Assembly (NCBI RefSeq): GCF_017940685.1
Contig: NZ_JAGAYD010000045.1
Location: 1-41,049, forward strand
Source: Butyrivibrio sp.
GTDB taxonomy: Bacteria; Bacillota; Clostridia; Lachnospirales; Lachnospiraceae
DNA length: 41,049 bases
Direction of reading: 5' to 3'
Within the stretch, counting starts at the first letter, position 1, and each line of letters starts with the position of its first letter. Below, one piece after another: positions 37,232 to 41,049 of this stretch. Made by a program: the position numbers and the translations under genes. The notes beneath the pieces are model-generated. The model did no database searches, was not told the DNA's origin, and saw only the letters and a program-made list of their open reading frames with translations.

Positions 37232-40200
37232 TTGCTTAGCATTGTGGTTGCTTTAGCAGTGGTGTTTGATTTGTTTTGGTGTGGTTCGACTGCTCTGGCT
37301 GCTAATCATGTTACAACATGTGACGGTGACCATAGCGGATGGACCTCGATAACGAATAACAATGTAAATCTAGACGGTGGAAATTATTATATTAATACTA
37401 ATAGTTTATCTTTAACAAAGGATAGAACCGGAACATCAAATATATGCCTTGTGGACAAAACAATAAATCAACTGGTTATAAGTAATGGAAGTATAAATTT
37501 GTTCGCAGGGCAATCTGGTAAGATAGAAAGAACAACGTCATCTGGTGTAGCCATTAATATCTTTGGGGGCTCCGTAAATATGTATAGTGGTACGATTAGG
37601 AGTACATCGGCGTTTGGTGTCGGGGTTGCAACAAACGGAAGAGATGACACTGTTCATATATTCAATTTGTATGGTGGAAATATCCAAAATTTGAATTATG
37701 GTATATATACTTATTATGGTACGGTTACAATAGAGGGAGGAATAATATCTAACAACAAATTAGGCATCCAAATGAATTCGAGTGGAATGAGTGGAGAATC
37801 TCCACCAACAGTCATATTAGTAGGAGGGCAGATAAAGGATAATGATGAGGTTGGTATAAAGCTTCTTAATGGAACTCTTACTCTTACAGGTGGTTCTATA
37901 TCAGGAAATGGTTCTGATGATAAGCATGGCATTGATTATAGCGGTGGAATACTTAATCTGAGTGGTAATCCTGTGGTCAGTGATGGTATATATATCACAA
38001 ACAATAAGAAAATCAATGTAAACGGGGCACTTCAAAACGGTGCGAGCATATGTGTCCGTATTGGAACCGGAGACGGTACGGGCGTTATCACAACAGGCTA
38101 TGGAACAAATAATCAGGTTGATGGTCAGATAGTTGATCCCTCCACATTTTTTACCTGTGATGATGGATATGTTGTAATATTAAACAATTCTGGTGAAGTA
38201 GAGATAGTAAAACACTCTCACGACTTTACCTATGAAGCCGGAACAGGTAATGAGGCGAACAAGATCACAGCTACCTGCTCAAATGGTGATGAACATTGTA
38301 CGCTGAATGATGGTAACGGCAATCATACGATAAGCCTGACTATCACTAAGCCTGCGCTTACCACCTACGGCGGAACTGAAAGTGCATCTGCAACCCTGAC
38401 GAACCTTGATGCCTTCAAAACCGCAACAGGTCTGAATATTGCAGATACAGACATTAAATATGTGGGCAGGGATGGTACGATCTATGACGAAAGCACGACT
38501 CCTCCAACGGCTGTAGGTAAATATACCGCAAGTATCACCCTGAGCAATGTAGCTGTCAGTGGTGGTGGAACAGGAAATGTTACAGCCTCGGTTGATTATG
38601 AGATATCCAAGAGAGAACTTACGATTAAAGCTGATGATAAATCAATAAGCTACGGAGCGGCTGAGCCCGAGCTTACTGCCACAGTCACGGGCTTTGCGGA
38701 TGGTGATGATGCAGTAAGTACAGGACTATCTTATTCTTTAGGCAGAGAACGCGGAGACGGTTCCGGAACATATATCATTACACCATCAAACGCAACCGAA
38801 ACTTCCGGCAATTACAGCTTTAAATATGAAACTGGGACCTTTACTATTAATGGAATCCCTATCACAATCAAGGCGGCTGACAGGACTATTACTTATGGAG
38901 AGACAATCCCAAGTGATGTGTCCAAGGTATCTGTTACATCTGGAGCCCTTAATAGTGGCCATACCATAACCAGTATCAAATATACTGCTAGCAGCACCAA
39001 TGTCACAACAAACGGTACCGTGACACCATCCATGGCAGTTATTAAGGATGCCAGCGGAAATAATGTGACGGATAATTACACCATTACATACGAAACGGGT
39101 GTTCTCAGAATAGATAAGGCAGACCCGGTTTATACTGTAAATCCCTCTGCCAAAAGTGATCTCTACTATAACGACAATACATGGACCCTTATAAATAGAG
39201 GTACGACAAATGACGGTACTATTAAATACAAGGTAGAGGCTATAGGATCAGAACCCGGCGCAGCAGTACCGCAGAGCGGCTTTGGTGAGACAGACTTTTC
39301 AGACACCCTGCCATATGCTAAAGAAGTTGGTACATATAGAGTGAGCTACTATATAGAAGGAGACAGCAATCATAATAACAGTGCGGTAAGTACACTTGAT
39401 ATAATCATAGTCCCCGATGAGCCACCGGTTATTTCAGGAGCAACTAATGGTGCAAGCTATGGAGGAGGCACTACCATCAATCTTTCCGTATCCGACATCA
39501 GCGGCCTTGCCTCTGTCACTGTAAACGGAGAGTCAAAGCCTGTTTCTGGAAATACCTATACCCAGACCATATCCGGAGCCGGTACCTATAACATCACGGC
39601 AACGGACACAGCAGGTAATACAAGCACCTTAAGCTTTACCATCAAGAGCGGTGGCGATTCTGGAGGCTCAGGTGGTTCGGGCGGCTCTGGTGGTTCCGGA
39701 GGCGGTTCGTCCGATGATAACGGTGGTAATCCTTCCGGCAGCGGCAATAAACCGTCTGATAAAGGAAGCACCGATAATAAGAAAGCTGCTGATGATACAA
39801 AAAACAATAACCCCAAGGCTGGGGAACCGGGCAACAGTGGCAGGAATACAGACAAAAAGTCTGATGATATTACCTCCTCTTATGATGCGGATTCTGCAAA
39901 TGCCCCGGATGATGATATTTTAGACACTCAGGATACGGACAGAAAGCCTGATGGCGGAACCGGCGTGACAGTTCCTACCCAAACTTTTGATGGTGAGCGC
40001 ATTTACTTTAATGAGGAGCGCAAAACTGATTACGGCAACGGTACAGTGATCATTAGTGTCGATGTGGAGGACAAGGATGGGACAAGGACCAACTACTCCG
40101 GAAGTATCGTGGGTGATACGGAGTCCATCATGAGGGCAGTCCTTACACAGGATGATATAAATGCAGTATCCAGTGGTGAAACTGTATGGATCAGGCTCGT

Positions 40201-40807
40201 GGTAACGCTGATATCAGAGGATGTTCCTGAGGCAGACAGAGAGCAGATAGAGGCTGCTCTTACCACTATAGCAGATAAAGAGCTTATCCCCGGGACCTAT
40301 TATGACCTTAGTGTAATGAAGAGCGTAGGCAACGGGGACTGGGAATACCTGACAACGCTTTACGATGACATAGAGATCACACTGGATATTGATAAGGGTC
40401 TGCAGGCAGACGGAAGGATATTCTATATCCTAAGGAGTCATGAGGGAGCAGTTACGATGCTCTTTGACCTGGATGAAGAGCCCGATACCATAACCATCAG
40501 CTCCAGATACTTCTCTACATATGCACTTGTTTATACAGACTCTCCAGATATGGCAGAGCCGGTAAGCGAAAAACATAACTGCTTCATGCACTGGTTTATC
40601 CTGGCCGCAGCGCTGATAGGAGAGATACTTGCACTGCTGCTTCGCAGACATGAGGACAAGAAAAAGCTCCTTATCGGCACAGAGTGTGTGGATATAGTTA
40701 TAATGCTTGCTCTGGCCATAATTGGAAGCTGTATGTGGGACTGGATCATCTTTGCCATAGGAGCAGCAGCTATCGGAGTCACAGTATTTTTACCTCATGA
40801 ATCATAG
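37232..40807 (+). CDS. Large beta-helix/MBG-repeat surface protein with unusual 5' end
   Basis: TTG 37232 is the first usable start, giving 1,191 residues. The hydrophobic core LSIVVALAVVFDLFWCGSTALA is a signal peptide, but its positive n-region (RRFKGGRK) is encoded upstream of the TTG in a frame open back to a stop at 37040, with no ATG, GTG or TTG. The mature protein has a right-handed beta-helix-like region (about 30-310, repeated GGxI/NG turns), MBG-type and Ig-like domains (about 340-790), a Gly/Ser linker (about 805-830), an Asp/Lys/Asn-rich stretch (to about 905), a beta domain and two to three C-terminal helices (about 1117-1185). It is a probable adhesin. The 5' end may be phase-variable or broken. 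Confidence 0.83.
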   Translation: MLSIVVALAVVFDLFWCGSTALAANHVTTCDGDHSGWTSITNNNVNLDGGNYYINTNSLSLTKDRTGTSNICLVDKTINQLVISNGSINLFAGQSGKIERTTSSGVAINIFGGSVNMYSGTIRSTSAFGVGVATNGRDDTVHIFNLYGGNIQNLNYGIYTYYGTVTIEGGIISNNKLGIQMNSSGMSGESPPTVILVGGQIKDNDEVGIKLLNGTLTLTGGSISGNGSDDKHGIDYSGGILNLSGNPVVSDGIYITNNKKINVNGALQNGASICVRIGTGDGTGVITTGYGTNNQVDGQIVDPSTFFTCDDGYVVILNNSGEVEIVKHSHDFTYEAGTGNEANKITATCSNGDEHCTLNDGNGNHTISLTITKPALTTYGGTESASATLTNLDAFKTATGLNIADTDIKYVGRDGTIYDESTTPPTAVGKYTASITLSNVAVSGGGTGNVTASVDYEISKRELTIKADDKSISYGAAEPELTATVTGFADGDDAVSTGLSYSLGRERGDGSGTYIITPSNATETSGNYSFKYETGTFTINGIPITIKAADRTITYGETIPSDVSKVSVTSGALNSGHTITSIKYTASSTNVTTNGTVTPSMAVIKDASGNNVTDNYTITYETGVLRIDKADPVYTVNPSAKSDLYYNDNTWTLINRGTTNDGTIKYKVEAIGSEPGAAVPQSGFGETDFSDTLPYAKEVGTYRVSYYIEGDSNHNNSAVSTLDIIIVPDEPPVISGATNGASYGGGTTINLSVSDISGLASVTVNGESKPVSGNTYTQTISGAGTYNITATDTAGNTSTLSFTIKSGGDSGGSGGSGGSGGSGGGSSDDNGGNPSGSGNKPSDKGSTDNKKAADDTKNNNPKAGEPGNSGRNTDKKSDDITSSYDADSANAPDDDILDTQDTDRKPDGGTGVTVPTQTFDGERIYFNEERKTDYGNGTVIISVDVEDKDGTRTNYSGSIVGDTESIMRAVLTQDDINAVSSGETVWIRLVVTLISEDVPEADREQIEAALTTIADKELIPGTYYDLSVMKSVGNGDWEYLTTLYDDIEITLDIDKGLQADGRIFYILRSHEGAVTMLFDLDEEPDTITISSRYFSTYALVYTDSPDMAEPVSEKHNCFMHWFILAAALIGEILALLLRRHEDKKKLLIGTECVDIVIMLALAIIGSCMWDWIIFAIGAAAIGVTVFLPHES
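39647..39710 (+). repeat. Imperfect GGTGGYTCN repeats encoding the Gly/Ser linker
   Basis: Several nine-base units of the form Gly-Gly-Ser encode a flexible linker between the Ig-like domains and the charged segment of the surface protein. Codons vary between units, so this is not a recent slippage tract. Confidence 0.7.
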
Positions 40808-40835
40808 ATTCAAAATATATAGTAGTTAAGAATTT

Positions 40836-40878
40836 CCGGATATCAATGGACCTAAAACATCCATGGTATCCGGTTTTT
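40836..40878 (+). terminator. Terminator of the surface-protein gene
   Basis: CCGGATA (40836-40842) pairs with TATCCGG (40867-40873), with an inner TGGA/TCCA pairing, followed by five T. Confidence 0.87.
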
Positions 40879-40947
40879 CATCTATGCAACCAATGGAGAT
40901 TTGTGTGAGCAGTTTTATATGGATTGTGACGCATAAATTGCATTCTT

Positions 40948-40956
40948 TGGTATAAT
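40948..40956 (+). promoter_or_regulatory. Extended -10 promoter of the last gene
   Basis: TGG-TATAAT lies 45 bases before ATG 41001. A -35 is not clear (GTGACG at 40926 with 19 bases spacing is the best). Confidence 0.5.
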
Positions 40957-41000
40957 GACATAAATGAGTTCCGTATGAAGCTGCGGAAAGGAGAGGTATT

Positions 41001-41049
41001 ATGTTTGAGCAGCTTCATGATAACAGAATAACAGCATTATATTGCAGAC
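41001..41049 (+). CDS. Start of a gene continuing past the window
   Basis: ATG 41001 follows AAAGGAGAGG and an extended -10 promoter. Only 16 codons are visible (MFEQLHDNRITALYCR), too few to identify a family. Confidence 0.6.
   Translation, partial: MFEQLHDNRITALYCR

Noticed and set aside
39586-39855. Proline-rich minus-strand ORF (repeated EPP)
   Set aside because: It is the reverse reading of the Gly/Ser linker of the surface protein.
35006-40984. 13-base inverted match GCAGCTTCATACG at 35006-35018 and 40972-40984 as ends of a mobile element
   Set aside because: Matches of this length are expected by chance in 41 kb; no target duplication, integrase or transposase is present.

Overview
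The window looks like chromosomal DNA of an anaerobic, moderate-GC Firmicute of the family Lachnospiraceae, most like Butyrivibrio or Pseudobutyrivibrio. This is inferred from strong GGAGG-type ribosome binding sites, many cyclic-di-GMP enzymes, a BirA/BioY pair with a Firmicutes-type BirA operator, a CcpA-type cre site, MATE/DegV/DUF975 genes and a very large MBG-repeat surface protein. No tRNA, rRNA, CRISPR array or complete insertion sequence was seen.

Layout. 1-4.6 kb: end of an EAL phosphodiesterase, a membrane dCache/HD-GYP phosphodiesterase and a convergent membrane-anchored protein. 4.6-8.4 kb: birA-bioY with a BirA operator inside the end of birA, then a lipoprotein overlapping a DXD glycosyltransferase. 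8.6-10.1 kb: a soluble PAS-GGDEF diguanylate cyclase. 10.2-11.7 kb: divergent aldo/keto reductase and MerR regulator with a perfect dyad between them. 11.8-14.5 kb: DUF975 membrane protein, OmpR-type response regulator and histidine kinase, preceded by 11-bp-phased direct repeats. 14.7-15.2 kb: DUF2798 protein.

15.2-21.8 kb is the most distinctive block. A tight eight-gene operon carries four different class I SAM methyltransferases, an integral-membrane ICMT/PEMT-like methyltransferase, an alpha/beta hydrolase and two membrane proteins. It is followed by an ECF-type S component. The operon and the S-component gene each have the same dyad, GTTAGY-N4-RCTAAC, so they probably answer to one TetR-like repressor encoded elsewhere. 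This looks like an undescribed membrane or small-molecule methylation pathway with an uptake component.

21.9-25.8 kb: clpS-clpA-aat, a compact bacterial N-degron pathway, plus a polytopic membrane protein. 25.8-34.8 kb: a GltD-like flavoprotein behind a perfect cre site, a membrane GGDEF protein, an EamA transporter and large lipoprotein on the minus strand, a second HD-GYP protein, DegV and a PAP2-like protein.

34.8-37.2 kb is an accessory-looking patch. It holds a MATE gene remnant, a free-standing structured RNA candidate of about 230 nt with its own promoter and terminator, a YhcG/DUF1016 nuclease, two tiny ORFs behind a good promoter, and a (GCCA)4 repeat. 37.2-40.8 kb encodes a beta-helix/MBG surface protein whose signal-peptide frame has no normal start codon. 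A slip of the GCCA repeat would join it to an upstream ATG, so phase variation is possible. The window ends with the first codons of another gene.

Five c-di-GMP genes (one EAL, two HD-GYP, two GGDEF) lie in this 41 kb but in separate transcription units, so they form a dispersed signalling set rather than one operon.
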